32,963 nucleotides of DNA from Pelagibacteraceae bacterium AG-390-L03 (GCA_003279685.1 QCHA01000008.1:1-32963); one strand, 5' to 3'; positions 1 to 8,885 are shown, counted from the stretch's first letter. Numbers and translations are program-made. Notes: generated from the letters alone by a model not told the origin.

Positions 1-168
1 ATTAGTTTAAGTTCTATAGATAATTATAATTTGGACGGAGATTATATTGAATCACAGGCATTTGGGTATCTTGCTATAAGATCATTTTTAAATCTACCAA
101 TTTCTTATCCAAAGACTACTGGGTGTGAAACTCCTACAGTGGGTGGCAATTTAGTTAAAAACTTTTAA
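1..168 (+). CDS. anmK: Anhydro-N-acetylmuramic acid kinase, C-terminal end (partial)
   Basis: The window opens inside a plus-strand reading frame whose last 55 residues are visible before TAA. AnmK phosphorylates and opens 1,6-anhydro-N-acetylmuramic acid during recycling of cell-wall fragments in the cytoplasm. The visible tail carries the family's C-terminal pattern: an ESQAFGYLA-type helix, then LPISYPKTTG and a final TVGGN segment, matching the usual EAQAFAYLAVRS...LPISFPGTTG...TGG ending. The start and the ATP-binding core lie outside the window. The stop codon overlaps the stop of the convergent hydrolase gene by four bases. Identification rests on a short C-terminal piece only, so it is probable rather than certain. 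Confidence 0.75.
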   Translation: MSLSSIDNYNLDGDYIESQAFGYLAIRSFLNLPISYPKTTGCETPTVGGNLVKNF

Positions 169-821
169 TAAAGAGCAGTTTCTTTTTTTATATATTTATC
201 AAGATTCTTAATTAGGGAATCTTCTGTTTTAGAAAAAAAATGATTAGCTTCCGAAACTGATTGAAATTCTACTTTAATACCTTTTTGAGCACTTAATCTT
301 TTATCAAGTTCAGTGATATATTCTAAAGGAACTAATTCATCTTTTTTACCATAAATCATTAGTCCAGATGTAGGACATGGTGATAAAAAAGAAAAATCAT
401 AAACATTAGGCTGAGGAGATATCGCAATAAATCTATTGATCTCTGGCCTTCTCATTAATAACTGCATAGCAATTAAAGAACCAAAAGAAAATCCTGACAC
501 CCAACATTGTGAGTTATCAAAGTTTTCTCTCTCAAGCCAATCTAACGCAGCAGCAGCATCGGCTAATTCACCTTGACCATTATCAAACTCACCATCACTT
601 TTACCAACACCTCTAAAATTAACTCTACAAACTGAAAAATCGTTATCCATAAAAGTATGAAAGGTATCAACAACAACTTTGTTATTCATGGTACCTCCAT
701 ATTGAGGGTGTGGTTGTAACACTAGGGCAATTGGGGAGGTGTTTTTTTTACTTTTATAATATTTAGCTTCTAACCTTCCAGCAGGTCCTGGAATAAATAT
801 TTCTAAAATTTTATTATCCAT
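165..821 (-). CDS. Alpha/beta hydrolase, COG2945-like
   Basis: A 218-residue soluble alpha/beta hydrolase of the compact COG2945 type. The N-terminal QPHPQYGG (residues 36-43) is the oxyanion-side loop of this family. The nucleophile elbow is G-F-S-F-G-S with Ser112, the acid is probably Asp161 in KKDELVP, and the base is His194 in EANHFF. It has no signal peptide or membrane segment. Substrate is not known for the family; members are usually annotated as dienelactone-hydrolase-like or esterase-like. It converges on anmK and is transcribed away from iscR, with a 138-base spacer between its start and the iscR start. Confidence 0.85.
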   Translation of the reverse strand: MDNKILEIFIPGPAGRLEAKYYKSKKNTSPIALVLQPHPQYGGTMNNKVVVDTFHTFMDNDFSVCRVNFRGVGKSDGEFDNGQGELADAAAALDWLERENFDNSQCWVSGFSFGSLIAMQLLMRRPEINRFIAISPQPNVYDFSFLSPCPTSGLMIYGKKDELVPLEYITELDKRLSAQKGIKVEFQSVSEANHFFSKTEDSLIKNLDKYIKKETALY

Positions 822-904
822 ATGCGATATTGATTATTATTCTCAAAAAAAAACTACGTTTATCACAAGTGAGCGACAATATGTTAGTTTTTTTATTATA
901 AACT

Positions 905-936
905 ATACTTGACCAATTTAGTCAGGTATGTATAAA
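905..936 (+). promoter_or_regulatory. iscR-suf promoter with overlapping IscR type-1 operator
   Basis: An inverted repeat ATACTTGAC-N7-GTCAGGTAT occupies 905-929. Compared with the E. coli type-1 IscR consensus as I know it, 24 of 25 positions agree. The same bases contain a -35 element TTGACC (909-914), followed after 16 bases by a -10 element TATAAA (931-936), placing transcription start near 943, just upstream of the AAGGG ribosome site (951-955) and the iscR ATG at 960. A repressor on this site would cover the -35, so autoregulation of iscR and the suf genes by cluster-loaded IscR is the natural reading. The box match is seen directly; binding is inferred. Confidence 0.8.
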
Positions 937-959
937 AAGTCCACATTTTAAAGGGTAAT

Positions 960-1385
960 ATGAAATTAACATCTAAAGGTAGATATGCTGTAATGGCATT
1001 AGTAGACTTAGCAAGGTTTGATAACATCAATCCGGTATCACTAAGAGATATATCTTTGCGACAAGGAATTTCACTTGATTATCTTGAGCAAATTTTTTCT
1101 AAATTAAAAAAAGATCAAATTGTTAAAAGTATAAGAGGAACCCAAGGAGGATATGTTCTGTCAAAAAAGCCAAATGAAATAAAACTTACCAATATATTTC
1201 ATGCGGTTGATGAAAAAGTTAAAACTGTACAATGTAAGAAAGAGTCCAAAAAAGGATGTAATGGTAAAGCAACTAAGTGCGTGACTCATAATCTTTGGGA
1301 TGAATTAGAAACTCATATTAATACTTTTTTTGAAAAAAAAAGCTTAGAAGATTTATTAAAAAATAATACAGAACAAAGAACATAA
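960..1385 (+). CDS. iscR: Rrf2-family Fe-S cluster regulator IscR
   Basis: A 141-residue Rrf2-family winged-helix regulator, the first gene of the suf operon. The N-terminal [18 protein letters not shown] and the recognition segment ending in RGTQGGYVL (59-67) are typical. It carries Cys92, Cys100, Cys107 and His110; the final C-x2-H spacing equals that of the E. coli [2Fe-2S] ligands Cys92, Cys98, Cys104 and His107, so it should bind a cluster and sense Fe-S status. Many alphaproteobacterial IscR-like proteins keep fewer cysteines, so the full ligand set is notable. sufB starts one base after its stop. The operator just upstream suggests that it represses its own operon when cluster supply is adequate. 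Confidence 0.93.
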   Translation: MKLTSKGRYAVMALVDLARFDNINPVSLRDISLRQGISLDYLEQIFSKLKKDQIVKSIRGTQGGYVLSKKPNEIKLTNIFHAVDEKVKTVQCKKESKKGCNGKATKCVTHNLWDELETHINTFFEKKSLEDLLKNNTEQRT

Positions 1386-1386
1386 A

Positions 1387-2829
1387 ATGGATCAAAGACA
1401 AAAAGAAATTGATAATTTAAAAGATTATAAGTATGGTTTTTCAACTGATATTGAAAGCACTAAAGCTCCAAAAGGTTTAAATGAAGAAGTAATTAAATTT
1501 ATTTCAAATATAAAAAAAGAACCTAAGTGGATGCTTGATTTTAGATTGAAAGCATTTGAAAGATTTAAACAGTTAAAAGAACCAGACTGGCAAAAACCAA
1601 AGTATCCAAAGATTGATTATCAAGATTTATATTATTATTCAGCACCCAAAAGTCTGGATGATAAACCTAAAAGCCTAGATGAATTAGATCCAAAACTTTT
1701 AGAAACATATAAAAAACTAGGTATACCTCTTCAAGAACAAGCAAGGTTAAATGGTATAGCTGTAGATGCAGTATTTGACTCAGTATCAGTTGCCACAACT
1801 TTTAGGGAGGAATTATCTAAACTAGGAATTATCTTTTGCCCTATATCAGAAGCTATTCAAAATCATCCAGAATTAGTAAAAAAATATTTAGGATCAGTAA
1901 TACCAACAACAGATCATTTTTTTGCAACTCTTAATTCTGCAGTTTTTACTGATGGTTCATTTGCATACATACCTGAGGGAGTAAGGTGCCCAATGGAATT
2001 ATCTACCTACTTTAGAATAAATGCTTCAAATACAGGTCAGTTCGAAAGAACATTAATTGTTGCTGATAAAGGAAGCTATGTAAGTTATTTAGAAGGTTGT
2101 ACGGCTCCCATGAGAGACGAAAATCAACTACATGCTGCAAATGTAGAATTGATTGCACTTGATGATGCAGAAATAAAATATTCAACTGTTCAAAATTGGT
2201 ATCCTGGTGATAAAGATGGTAAAGGTGGGATATATAATTTTGTAACTAAACGTGGTTTATGTAAAGGTAAAAATTCTAAAATTTCATGGACACAAGTAGA
2301 AACAGGTTCTGCAATCACATGGAAATATCCTAGCTGTATTTTAAAGGGGGACAACTCTGTTGGAGAATTCTATTCCATTGCAATAACAAACAACCATCAA
2401 AAAGCTGACACTGGCACAAAAATGATCCATTTAGGTAAAAATACAAAAAGTAAGATTATTTCTAAAGGAATAAGCGCTGGATTTTCGGATATGACATACA
2501 GAGGTCTTGTTGATATTTCATCTAAAGCTTCAAATTCAAATAATTATACTCAATGTGACTCATTATTAATGGGTAATAAATGTGGGGCACATACTGTTCC
2601 ATATATTAAAAATAAAAATTGTGAGTCAAATATTGCTCATGAGGCAACAACCTCAAAAATAAGTGAGGAACAATTACATTATTGTCAACAAAGAGGATTG
2701 AGCACAGAGGAGGCTGTTGGATTGATAGTAAATGGGTTTTGTAAAGAAGTTCTACAACAGCTACCAATGGAATTTGCAGTTGAAGCTCAAAAGCTTGTTG
2801 GTATCAGTTTAGAAGGAAGTGTGGGTTAA
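1387..2829 (+). CDS. sufB: Fe-S cluster scaffold subunit SufB
   Basis: A 480-residue SufB, the scaffold subunit of the cytosolic SufBC2D complex on which new iron-sulfur clusters form. The family signature is clear in the beta-helix core: [16 protein letters not shown] around residues 196-211 and, toward the C-terminus, [17 protein letters not shown] and [13 protein letters not shown]. The C-terminal region holds the cysteine-rich segment that includes the proposed cluster-building cysteine of the family. Length matches the family (about 480). It starts one base after iscR and its TAA overlaps the sufC ATG by one base, so translation is probably coupled. Confidence 0.97.
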   Translation: MDQRQKEIDNLKDYKYGFSTDIESTKAPKGLNEEVIKFISNIKKEPKWMLDFRLKAFERFKQLKEPDWQKPKYPKIDYQDLYYYSAPKSLDDKPKSLDELDPKLLETYKKLGIPLQEQARLNGIAVDAVFDSVSVATTFREELSKLGIIFCPISEAIQNHPELVKKYLGSVIPTTDHFFATLNSAVFTDGSFAYIPEGVRCPMELSTYFRINASNTGQFERTLIVADKGSYVSYLEGCTAPMRDENQLHAANVELIALDDAEIKYSTVQNWYPGDKDGKGGIYNFVTKRGLCKGKNSKISWTQVETGSAITWKYPSCILKGDNSVGEFYSIAITNNHQKADTGTKMIHLGKNTKSKIISKGISAGFSDMTYRGLVDISSKASNSNNYTQCDSLLMGNKCGAHTVPYIKNKNCESNIAHEATTSKISEEQLHYCQQRGLSTEEAVGLIVNGFCKEVLQQLPMEFAVEAQKLVGISLEGSVG

Positions 2830-3563
2830 TGTTAAGAATAAATAAATTAAATGCAAAAATTGATAATAAGGAAATTTTAAAAGAGTTTTCTCTTAATATA
2901 AATCCTGGAGAAGTTCACGCTATAATGGGTCCAAATGGTTCAGGTAAAAGCACATTGTCAAATATTTTATCAGGAAAAAAAGGTTATGAAGTTTCAGGAG
3001 AAGTTCTTTATGAGGAAAAAGATTTATTTGAACTTGAAACAGAGGAAAGAGCCCATAAAGGTATTTTTTTAGCATTTCAATATCCATTAGAAATTCCAGG
3101 AGTTAATACAAATATATTTTTAAAGACATCATTAAATGCAGTTAGAAAAGCAAGAGGTGAAAAAGAACTAGATGCTATAGAATTCTTAAAGCTAGTAAAG
3201 AAAAAATCTAAAGAGCTAAAATTTGACGAAGAAAAATTAAATCGACAATTAAACGTAGGTTTTTCAGGTGGAGAAAAAAAGAAAAATGAAATTTTACAAA
3301 TGTCATTATTGGCACCAAAATTATCAATTTTAGATGAAACAGATTCAGGCCTAGATATTGATGCTTTAAAAATTGTAGCAGATGGAGTTAATACATTAAG
3401 AGATGATAAAAACTCATTTTTAATAATTACACATTATCAAAGGCTACTTGATTACATAAAACCTGACTTTGTACATGTATTGATGAATGGAAAAATTGTT
3501 AAATCAGGAGGAGCAGATTTAGCTTTGGAATTAGAAAAAAAAGGGTACGAAAATTTTAATTAG
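2829..3563 (+). CDS. sufC: Fe-S assembly ATPase SufC
   Basis: A 244-residue ABC-type ATPase without membrane segments, the energy subunit of SufBC2D. Walker A is GPNGSGKST at 34-42, the ABC signature FSGGE is at 145-149, and Walker B LSILDE ends at Glu170, followed by the D-loop SGLD. The FSGGEKKKNE form is specific to SufC and separates it from transporter ATPases. ATP hydrolysis remodels SufB and SufD to expose the cluster-building surface. The ATG overlaps the sufB stop, and sufD begins directly after its stop with no spacer. Confidence 0.97.
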   Translation: MLRINKLNAKIDNKEILKEFSLNINPGEVHAIMGPNGSGKSTLSNILSGKKGYEVSGEVLYEEKDLFELETEERAHKGIFLAFQYPLEIPGVNTNIFLKTSLNAVRKARGEKELDAIEFLKLVKKKSKELKFDEEKLNRQLNVGFSGGEKKKNEILQMSLLAPKLSILDETDSGLDIDALKIVADGVNTLRDDKNSFLIITHYQRLLDYIKPDFVHVLMNGKIVKSGGADLALELEKKGYENFN

Positions 3564-4811
3564 ATGAAAGAACAATTACAAAGAGATTTTGATAATATTA
3601 TTAAAAATTTGAGTTTGTCTCAAAAAGATATTGAAATAAAAAGATTTTATTTAGATAATTTTATAGACAGAGGTTTTCCTAATAGAAGAGAAGAGGATTG
3701 GAAATTCTCAGACCTTAACCAAATAATAAAAAAGAATATTGGAGAACTAAGTTTTTATAGTGATTATACATCTACTAATAAAGTTGATACTTCAGTATTT
3801 GTTGATGGACTTGAGCATAATAAAATAGTTTTTATAAATGGCAGAATAGAAAAAATTGATTTCGATTACGAAAAAAAAAATCAAATAGAAATAATTGATC
3901 AGTCCGAAACGATAAATAAATTTAGCAATAATAATTCATTATCTGATCTAAATAATGCTTTTACTAATAAATCTTTTAAAATATTGTTGAAAAATGGTTA
4001 TCAATTACAAAAACCACTTATTATTTATCACACAACTAACTCTAAAATTTGGTCAAAAAATATAAATTTAAGATTAGATTTTGAACTAGGCAAAGATAGT
4101 TCTTTAAGGCTAATTGACTTATTTAATGACACTTCTGAAAAAAATTTTTTAAATATTTTTTATAACTTTAACTTAAAAGAAAATGCAGTTTTGAAAAATT
4201 ATAAAGTAGATAAATTAGAAAACAAAAATATCAAATACGCCTATAATAATATTGAACAAGATAAAAATAGTATTTCAGAAACATTTATTTTATCCTCAGG
4301 GTCAAATTTCTTTAAAAATGAAATTAATTGTAATTTAAATGGAGAATATTCATCAGCTTTTGTGAACGGTATTCTTTCTCTTAACAATACCAAACATCAT
4401 GAAATTAGAACAATAGTAAATCATTTAACTGAAAACACGAAAAGTTATCAGCTAATTAAAAGTGTTTTAGAGAACAGCTCTAAAGCAGCATATCAAGGAA
4501 AAATTTTTGTCAATTCCAAAGCACAAAAAACAGATGGGTATCAACTGAGTAAAGCGATATTATTAAATAAAGACTCAGAATTTAATGCTAAACCAGAATT
4601 AGAAATTTATGCAGATGATGTTAAGTGCTCTCATGGTTCAGCCTCAGGTAGTTTAAATGAAGACTCTATATTTTATTTAATGTCTAGAGGATTAAATTAC
4701 CAACAATCAAGGGAGTTATTAATTAATGGTTTTTTACTTGATGTAGTCGAAAAAATTACTGATTCAGAAATAAAAAATTTAATAAAGAACATGATTGGAA
4801 TTAAAGAATGA
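3564..4811 (+). CDS. sufD: Fe-S assembly protein SufD
   Basis: A 415-residue SufD, the SufB paralogue that completes SufBC2D and helps iron entry. The N-terminal third is divergent and lysine/asparagine rich. The C-terminal beta-helix is recognisable: YQGKIFVNSKAQKTDGYQ, then KPELEIYADDVKCSHG, where the CSHG histidine corresponds to the conserved SufD histidine implicated in cluster formation, then YLMSRGL and the ELLINGF tail. It abuts sufC with no gap and overlaps sufS by four bases (ATGA), as expected for a tightly coupled operon. Confidence 0.95.
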   Translation: MKEQLQRDFDNIIKNLSLSQKDIEIKRFYLDNFIDRGFPNRREEDWKFSDLNQIIKKNIGELSFYSDYTSTNKVDTSVFVDGLEHNKIVFINGRIEKIDFDYEKKNQIEIIDQSETINKFSNNNSLSDLNNAFTNKSFKILLKNGYQLQKPLIIYHTTNSKIWSKNINLRLDFELGKDSSLRLIDLFNDTSEKNFLNIFYNFNLKENAVLKNYKVDKLENKNIKYAYNNIEQDKNSISETFILSSGSNFFKNEINCNLNGEYSSAFVNGILSLNNTKHHEIRTIVNHLTENTKSYQLIKSVLENSSKAAYQGKIFVNSKAQKTDGYQLSKAILLNKDSEFNAKPELEIYADDVKCSHGSASGSLNEDSIFYLMSRGLNYQQSRELLINGFLLDVVEKITDSEIKNLIKNMIGIKE

Positions 4812-6025
4812 ATATAGATGCAATAAAAAAAGAATTTCCTATCTTTGATGAAAAAATTCAAAATAATGATTTGGTTTATTTAGATAGTGCAAATTCTTCT
4901 CAAAAGCCAAAAGTTGTAATTGATAGAATTAATGAATTTTATACTAAACAATTTTCAAATGTTGGAAGAAGTGTTCATTATCTTGCGGTAGCTGCTACAA
5001 ACTTATATGAAAATACAAGAAGTTCAGTTCAAAGATATATTAATGCAAAAGATAAAAATGAAATTGTATTTACCAAAGGTGCAACTGAGGCACTCAACTT
5101 AGTTGCCAATACATTGGGCCAAAATTATCTTCAAGAAGGTGATGAAATTCTTATTACCGAATTAGAGCACCATTCTAATTATGTTCCATGGCATTTTTTA
5201 AGAAAATCAAAAAATATAAAAATTAATTTTGCCGAAATCAATAACGATGGAGAAATTACATTAGAAGAAATTGAAAAAAAATTAACTCCTAAAACAAAAA
5301 TAATATCAATTACACATCTATCAAATGTTACAGGAGCTATTTTGCCAGTTAAAGAAATAACTGAGTTAGCACACTCCAAAGGTATTATAGTTGTGGTTGA
5401 TGGCTGTCAGGGAGCCCCACATTTAAAGCTAGATATGCAAGATTTAGATTGTGATTTCTATGCTATTTCTTGTCATAAAATGTATGGTCCAACTGGTTTG
5501 GGTGTTTTGTATGGTAAAAAGAAGTGGCTAGAGGAATTACCGCCCTATCAAGGTGGAGGTGGTATGATTAATGAAGTTAAAAAAGATAGGATTTCCTATG
5601 GTGATTTACCTAATAAATATGAAGCAGGAACAATGGCGACCGCTCAAGTAATAGCATTCGATCAATCTATTAAATTTTTAGAGAGTGTGGGAATAGACAA
5701 TGTGATGAAACATGAAGCAGAATTAGTTGAATATGGACAAGAGCTACTACAAAAAAATAATTCTGTTAAGCTAATAGGCAATCCAAAAAATAAAGGTGGC
5801 GTTTTATCTTTTACCATAGAAGGAATTCACCCTCACGATGTAGCAACTATATTGGATGAAGATGGTGTAGCAATAAGAGCAGGCCATCATTGCTGTCAAA
5901 TACTTCATGATAAATTAAATATACCAGCAAGCTCAAGAGCATCAGTTGGAATTTATAATACTAAAGACGACCTTGATAAACTTAATGAAGCTATAAATAA
6001 TTGTAAAAAAATATTTAATTTATAA
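4808..6025 (+). CDS. sufS: Cysteine desulfurase SufS
   Basis: A 405-residue PLP-dependent class-V aminotransferase-fold cysteine desulfurase (group II). It takes sulfur from L-cysteine as a persulfide and passes it to a transfer partner. The PLP lysine is Lys224 in SCHKMYGPTG and the persulfide cysteine is Cys362 in IRAGHHC. The next residue is also Cys (Cys363), whereas Ala is usual at this place. No sufE gene is present; the adjacent sufU is the likely sulfur acceptor. Four-base overlap with sufD and a one-base overlap with sufU support co-translation. Confidence 0.96.
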   Translation: MNIDAIKKEFPIFDEKIQNNDLVYLDSANSSQKPKVVIDRINEFYTKQFSNVGRSVHYLAVAATNLYENTRSSVQRYINAKDKNEIVFTKGATEALNLVANTLGQNYLQEGDEILITELEHHSNYVPWHFLRKSKNIKINFAEINNDGEITLEEIEKKLTPKTKIISITHLSNVTGAILPVKEITELAHSKGIIVVVDGCQGAPHLKLDMQDLDCDFYAISCHKMYGPTGLGVLYGKKKWLEELPPYQGGGGMINEVKKDRISYGDLPNKYEAGTMATAQVIAFDQSIKFLESVGIDNVMKHEAELVEYGQELLQKNNSVKLIGNPKNKGGVLSFTIEGIHPHDVATILDEDGVAIRAGHHCCQILHDKLNIPASSRASVGIYNTKDDLDKLNEAINNCKKIFNL

Positions 6026-6489
6026 TGAACTTAAAAGAATTATATCAAGAAATAATATTAGAGCACGGTAAAAATCCAAGAAACCTTGGAAAGACTGATG
6101 ACTTTAACAAAGATGCCAAAGGTCATAACCCTTTATGTGGAGACAATGTACATGTTTATTTAAAACTTAACGGACAAAAAATTGTTGAAGATATTTCTTT
6201 TGAAGGAAGTGGATGTGCTATTTCAATGGCATCTGCATCAATTATGACTGACCTAATCAAAGGAAAAAATGAACATGAGGCTAAAGAGATTGTTGAAGAT
6301 TTTTTAGGAATGATTAAAGAAAATCCTGAATTAAAATCAGATAATTTAGAAGATGATGAAAAAACAAAACTAATGTGTTTATCAGGAGTAAAACAATATC
6401 CAATGAGAGTAAAATGTGCAACTTTATCATGGCATACCTTAGTTTCAGCTTTTGATGATAAAAAAGAAGAAGTTAAAACAGAAAATTAA
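6025..6489 (+). CDS. sufU: Sulfur-transfer protein SufU
   Basis: A 154-residue IscU-fold protein of the SufU type. The ligand set is Cys38 and Asp40 (CGD), Cys64 (GSGCA) and Cys131 (VKCATLSW). The extra segment between the second and third cysteines, roughly residues 95-118, and the lack of the HSCA-recognition LPPVK motif separate SufU from scaffold IscU. In Firmicutes SufU binds zinc and accepts persulfide sulfur from SufS; the position directly after sufS, with a one-base overlap, fits that role here. An additional Cys118 lies in the insert. Confidence 0.9.
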   Translation: MNLKELYQEIILEHGKNPRNLGKTDDFNKDAKGHNPLCGDNVHVYLKLNGQKIVEDISFEGSGCAISMASASIMTDLIKGKNEHEAKEIVEDFLGMIKENPELKSDNLEDDEKTKLMCLSGVKQYPMRVKCATLSWHTLVSAFDDKKEEVKTEN

Positions 6490-6495
6490 TCAGAT

Positions 6496-6795
6496 ATGGA
6501 TAAAAAAGAACAAATTATTAAAGAAATTAGAAAAATTTATGATCCTGAATTGCCAGTTAATATTTATGAGTTAGGTTTAATCTATGATATAAAAGTTGAA
6601 AATGATAATTTTGCTAAAATTAAAATGACACTAACAACCCCTAATTGTCCTGTGGCTGAAAGTTTACCAAAAGAAGTTAAAGAAGGAGCGATGCAAGTTG
6701 AAGGCATTGATGATGTTGATCTTGAATTAGTTTGGGATCCTCCTTGGAATAAAGATATGATGTCTGAAGCAGCAAAATTGGAGTTGAATTTATAA
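6496..6795 (+). CDS. sufT: SUF-associated MIP18/DUF59 protein SufT
   Basis: A 99-residue single-domain MIP18 (DUF59) protein. The motifs are DPELPVNIYELGLIYD (17-32), TPNCPVAESLP with the conserved cysteine, and VWDPPW near the end. Proteins of this type in SUF operons (SufT) help maturation of Fe-S proteins under high demand; the exact chemistry is not settled. The spacer from sufU is six bases and its stop overlaps the ATG of the A-type carrier by one base. Confidence 0.9.
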   Translation: MDKKEQIIKEIRKIYDPELPVNIYELGLIYDIKVENDNFAKIKMTLTTPNCPVAESLPKEVKEGAMQVEGIDDVDLELVWDPPWNKDMMSEAAKLELNL

Positions 6796-7130
6796 TGAGC
6801 CCTATAATTAAATTAAGTGATAATGCAGCATTAAGAATTAAAGAAATTATGTCTAAGGCTGAAAAAGATTCGTTAGGTGTAAGAGTATCAGTTAAAACAG
6901 GTGGTTGTGCTGGAATGTCTTATGTTATGGAATATACAAAAGATGTTAATCCAAGTGATGAAATAATTGAAGATAAGGGAGTTAAAGTTTTTGTTGATTC
7001 GGCTGCAATAATGTATCTGCTTGGAACTGAAATGGACTATAAAAAAGAAGAACTTTCATCTTCTTTTGTATTCAATAACCCTAATGAAACTGAGCGATGT
7101 GGCTGTGGTGAGTCATTCAAAATAGAGTAG
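6795..7130 (+). CDS. sufA: A-type Fe-S carrier (SufA/IscA family)
   Basis: A 111-residue A-type carrier that accepts clusters and delivers them to target proteins. The three family cysteines are Cys38 (GGCAGMSY) and Cys102/Cys104 (RCGCGESF). Its place at the end of the suf operon favours the name sufA, but ErpA- or IscA-like naming cannot be separated from sequence alone. It overlaps sufT by one base. No strong hairpin terminator follows; the next gene is 66 bases away on the same strand. Confidence 0.93.
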   Translation: MSPIIKLSDNAALRIKEIMSKAEKDSLGVRVSVKTGGCAGMSYVMEYTKDVNPSDEIIEDKGVKVFVDSAAIMYLLGTEMDYKKEELSSSFVFNNPNETERCGCGESFKIE

Positions 7131-7196
7131 GTTGTATTATCCCAATAATTGCATATCAGTGTTGCGTTATATGCATATCTAGTGTAATTATTAACT

Positions 7197-7367
7197 ATGA
7201 ATAGATTTGAATTTAAAAATCTTGTTAAAAACCTAAAGAATTCTTTAAAAGAAAAAACTTTTTTTAAAGATCTCCGTAAAGAAGTAGAAACTGGTGCTAA
7301 CGGAACTCAGGACTACGTTGTCAAAAAAGGCGTTAACAAAGATACAATTGCTACAACTAGACAGTAA
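7197..7367 (+). CDS. Small basic protein of unknown function (56 aa)
   Basis: An ATG at 7197 opens a 56-codon frame ending TAA at 7367, seven bases before the stop of the convergent glnA. The product is rich in Lys and has two parts: an N-terminal, probably helical half (NRFEFKNLVKNLKNSLKEK, then a KDLRKEV helix) and a C-terminal half richer in Gly/Thr/Asn. It has no cysteines, signal peptide or membrane segment. The frame fills the whole gap between sufA and glnA and has good codon use, with C/G-ending codons (GCT AAC GGA, GAC TAC) in its second half, which argues for a real gene. I do not recognise a family. It may be co-transcribed with suf or have its own promoter in the 66-base spacer. 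Confidence 0.6.
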   Translation: MNRFEFKNLVKNLKNSLKEKTFFKDLRKEVETGANGTQDYVVKKGVNKDTIATTRQ

Positions 7368-7374
7368 TTAATTA

Positions 7375-8781
7375 TTAGCTACTGTAATACATCTCAAACT
7401 CAACTGGATGAGGTGCATGTTCAAATTTGTGAATTTCTTCAAACTTCAGTGCAATATAAGCATCAATTTGATCATCCGTAAACACACCACCTTGAGTTAA
7501 AAACTCTCTATCTTTATCTAAACTTTCCATGGCTTCTCTTAAAGAACCACAAACAGTTGGAATAGCTTTAACTTCTTCTGGTGGTAATTCATATAAATCT
7601 TTATCAAAAGACTCACCTGGATGAATTTTATTTTTAATTCCATCAAGTCCTGCCATAAGCATTGCAGCAAAAGTTAGATAAGGGTTTCCTGAAGCGTCAG
7701 GAAATCTTATTTCACATCTTGCACCTTTTTTACTTAAAGTAATTGGTATACGGCATGATGCTGATCTATTTCTAGCAGAATAAGCAAGAAGCACAGGAGC
7801 TTCAAATCCTGGAACTAATCTTTTATAACTGTTGGTAGTAGAGTTTGCAAAAGCATTAATTGCTTTAGCATGTTTTAAAATTCCACCAATGTAGTGTAAT
7901 GCAGTTTCTGACAAACCTGCGTAAGCATCACCAGAAAATACTGGTGTATCACCTTTCCAAATAGATTGGTGAATGTGCATACCTGAACCATTATCACCTG
8001 CAACAGGTTTAGGCATAAAGGTAGCAGTTTTACCAAATGAATGTGTAACCATTTGCACAACATATTTATAAAGTTGAACATTATCTGCTTGATCAACTAA
8101 AGTTCCAAAATACATTCCAAGCTCATGTTGACTTGGAGCAACTTCATGGTGATGTTTTTCAACTTTAATTCCAACTTCTTTTAAATTTTTTAAATATTCA
8201 CCACGCATATCCTGTTCACTATCAACAGGAGGTACTGGAAAATAGCCACCTTTAACTGGAGGTCTGTGTCCCATGTTACCATTTTCATAAACTTTACCGG
8301 AGTTGTAAGGGCCTTCTTTACTGTCCAAAACAAATCCTGTGTTGTTTGGATCATTACTAATTCTTACATCATCAAATACAAAAAATTCTGGCTCTGGACC
8401 AAAGAAAGCTTTGTCTCCAACACCTGAAGATTTTAAATATTCTTCAGCTTTTTTCGCAACACCTCTAGGATCTCTTTCATAAGGAGATTTTTTCACAGCA
8501 TCTAAAATATCACAAAATAAAACCAAAGTATTATGAGACGTAAAAGGATCCATAAACATTCTTGCAGTATCTGGTTTTAAAATCATGTCAGACTCATTGA
8601 TAGCTTTCCAACCAGCAATAGATGAACCATCAAAAAATACGCCCTCGTTTAACATTTCTTCATCAACGACTGTAGAGTCCATTGTTAAATGTTGAAGTTT
8701 TCCTCTTGGGTCAGTAAATCTTAGGTCTACGAATTCTGCTTCTTTTTCTTTAATAAATTTTAAAACATTTGCTGCGCTCAT
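7375..8781 (-). CDS. glnA: Glutamine synthetase, type I (GSI-beta)
   Basis: A 468-residue GSI, the length of the E. coli enzyme. It makes glutamine from glutamate, ammonia and ATP in the cytoplasm. Signatures in order: DGSSIAGW (51-58), the metal/glutamate region [10 protein letters not shown] (127-136), [14 protein letters not shown], the ATP region [16 protein letters not shown] (258-273), NRSASCRIP, and the adenylylation loop DLYELPPEE with Tyr397, the same number as in E. coli. The GSI-beta adenylylation site is therefore intact. No glnB (PII) gene lies next to it. A good AGGAGA ribosome site precedes the ATG. An NtrC-like palindrome lies about 90-105 bases upstream of the start. Confidence 0.98.
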   Translation of the reverse strand: MSAANVLKFIKEKEAEFVDLRFTDPRGKLQHLTMDSTVVDEEMLNEGVFFDGSSIAGWKAINESDMILKPDTARMFMDPFTSHNTLVLFCDILDAVKKSPYERDPRGVAKKAEEYLKSSGVGDKAFFGPEPEFFVFDDVRISNDPNNTGFVLDSKEGPYNSGKVYENGNMGHRPPVKGGYFPVPPVDSEQDMRGEYLKNLKEVGIKVEKHHHEVAPSQHELGMYFGTLVDQADNVQLYKYVVQMVTHSFGKTATFMPKPVAGDNGSGMHIHQSIWKGDTPVFSGDAYAGLSETALHYIGGILKHAKAINAFANSTTNSYKRLVPGFEAPVLLAYSARNRSASCRIPITLSKKGARCEIRFPDASGNPYLTFAAMLMAGLDGIKNKIHPGESFDKDLYELPPEEVKAIPTVCGSLREAMESLDKDREFLTQGGVFTDDQIDAYIALKFEEIHKFEHAPHPVEFEMYYSS

Positions 8782-8868
8782 TTTGTCTCCTATATAATTT
8801 TATGAGTGGTAATTAACAAAATAATCACGAAAAATATTGCTTATTTAATAAATAACACCTATGCAATT

Positions 8869-8885
8869 TTCACATAAGTGGTGTA
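8869..8885. promoter_or_regulatory. NtrC-like palindrome in the glnA / ybaK-like divergent spacer
   Basis: TTCAC-ATAAG-TGGTGTA lies in the 140-base spacer between divergent glnA and the YbaK-like gene. It resembles the enteric NtrC box (TGCAC-N5-TGGTGCA) with one mismatch in each half. A second ACACC element at 8855-8859 forms a wider inverted repeat with GGTGT at 8880-8884. Upstream position relative to glnA fits an activator site. SAR11 is reported to use an NtrY/NtrX system, so an NtrX-type regulator is the likelier ligand. This is a pattern match only. Confidence 0.4.

Noticed and set aside
7131..7196. Promoter TTGCGT-N17-TAATTA ahead of the 56-residue gene
   Set aside because: The -10 matches poorly and AT richness makes such pairs common.
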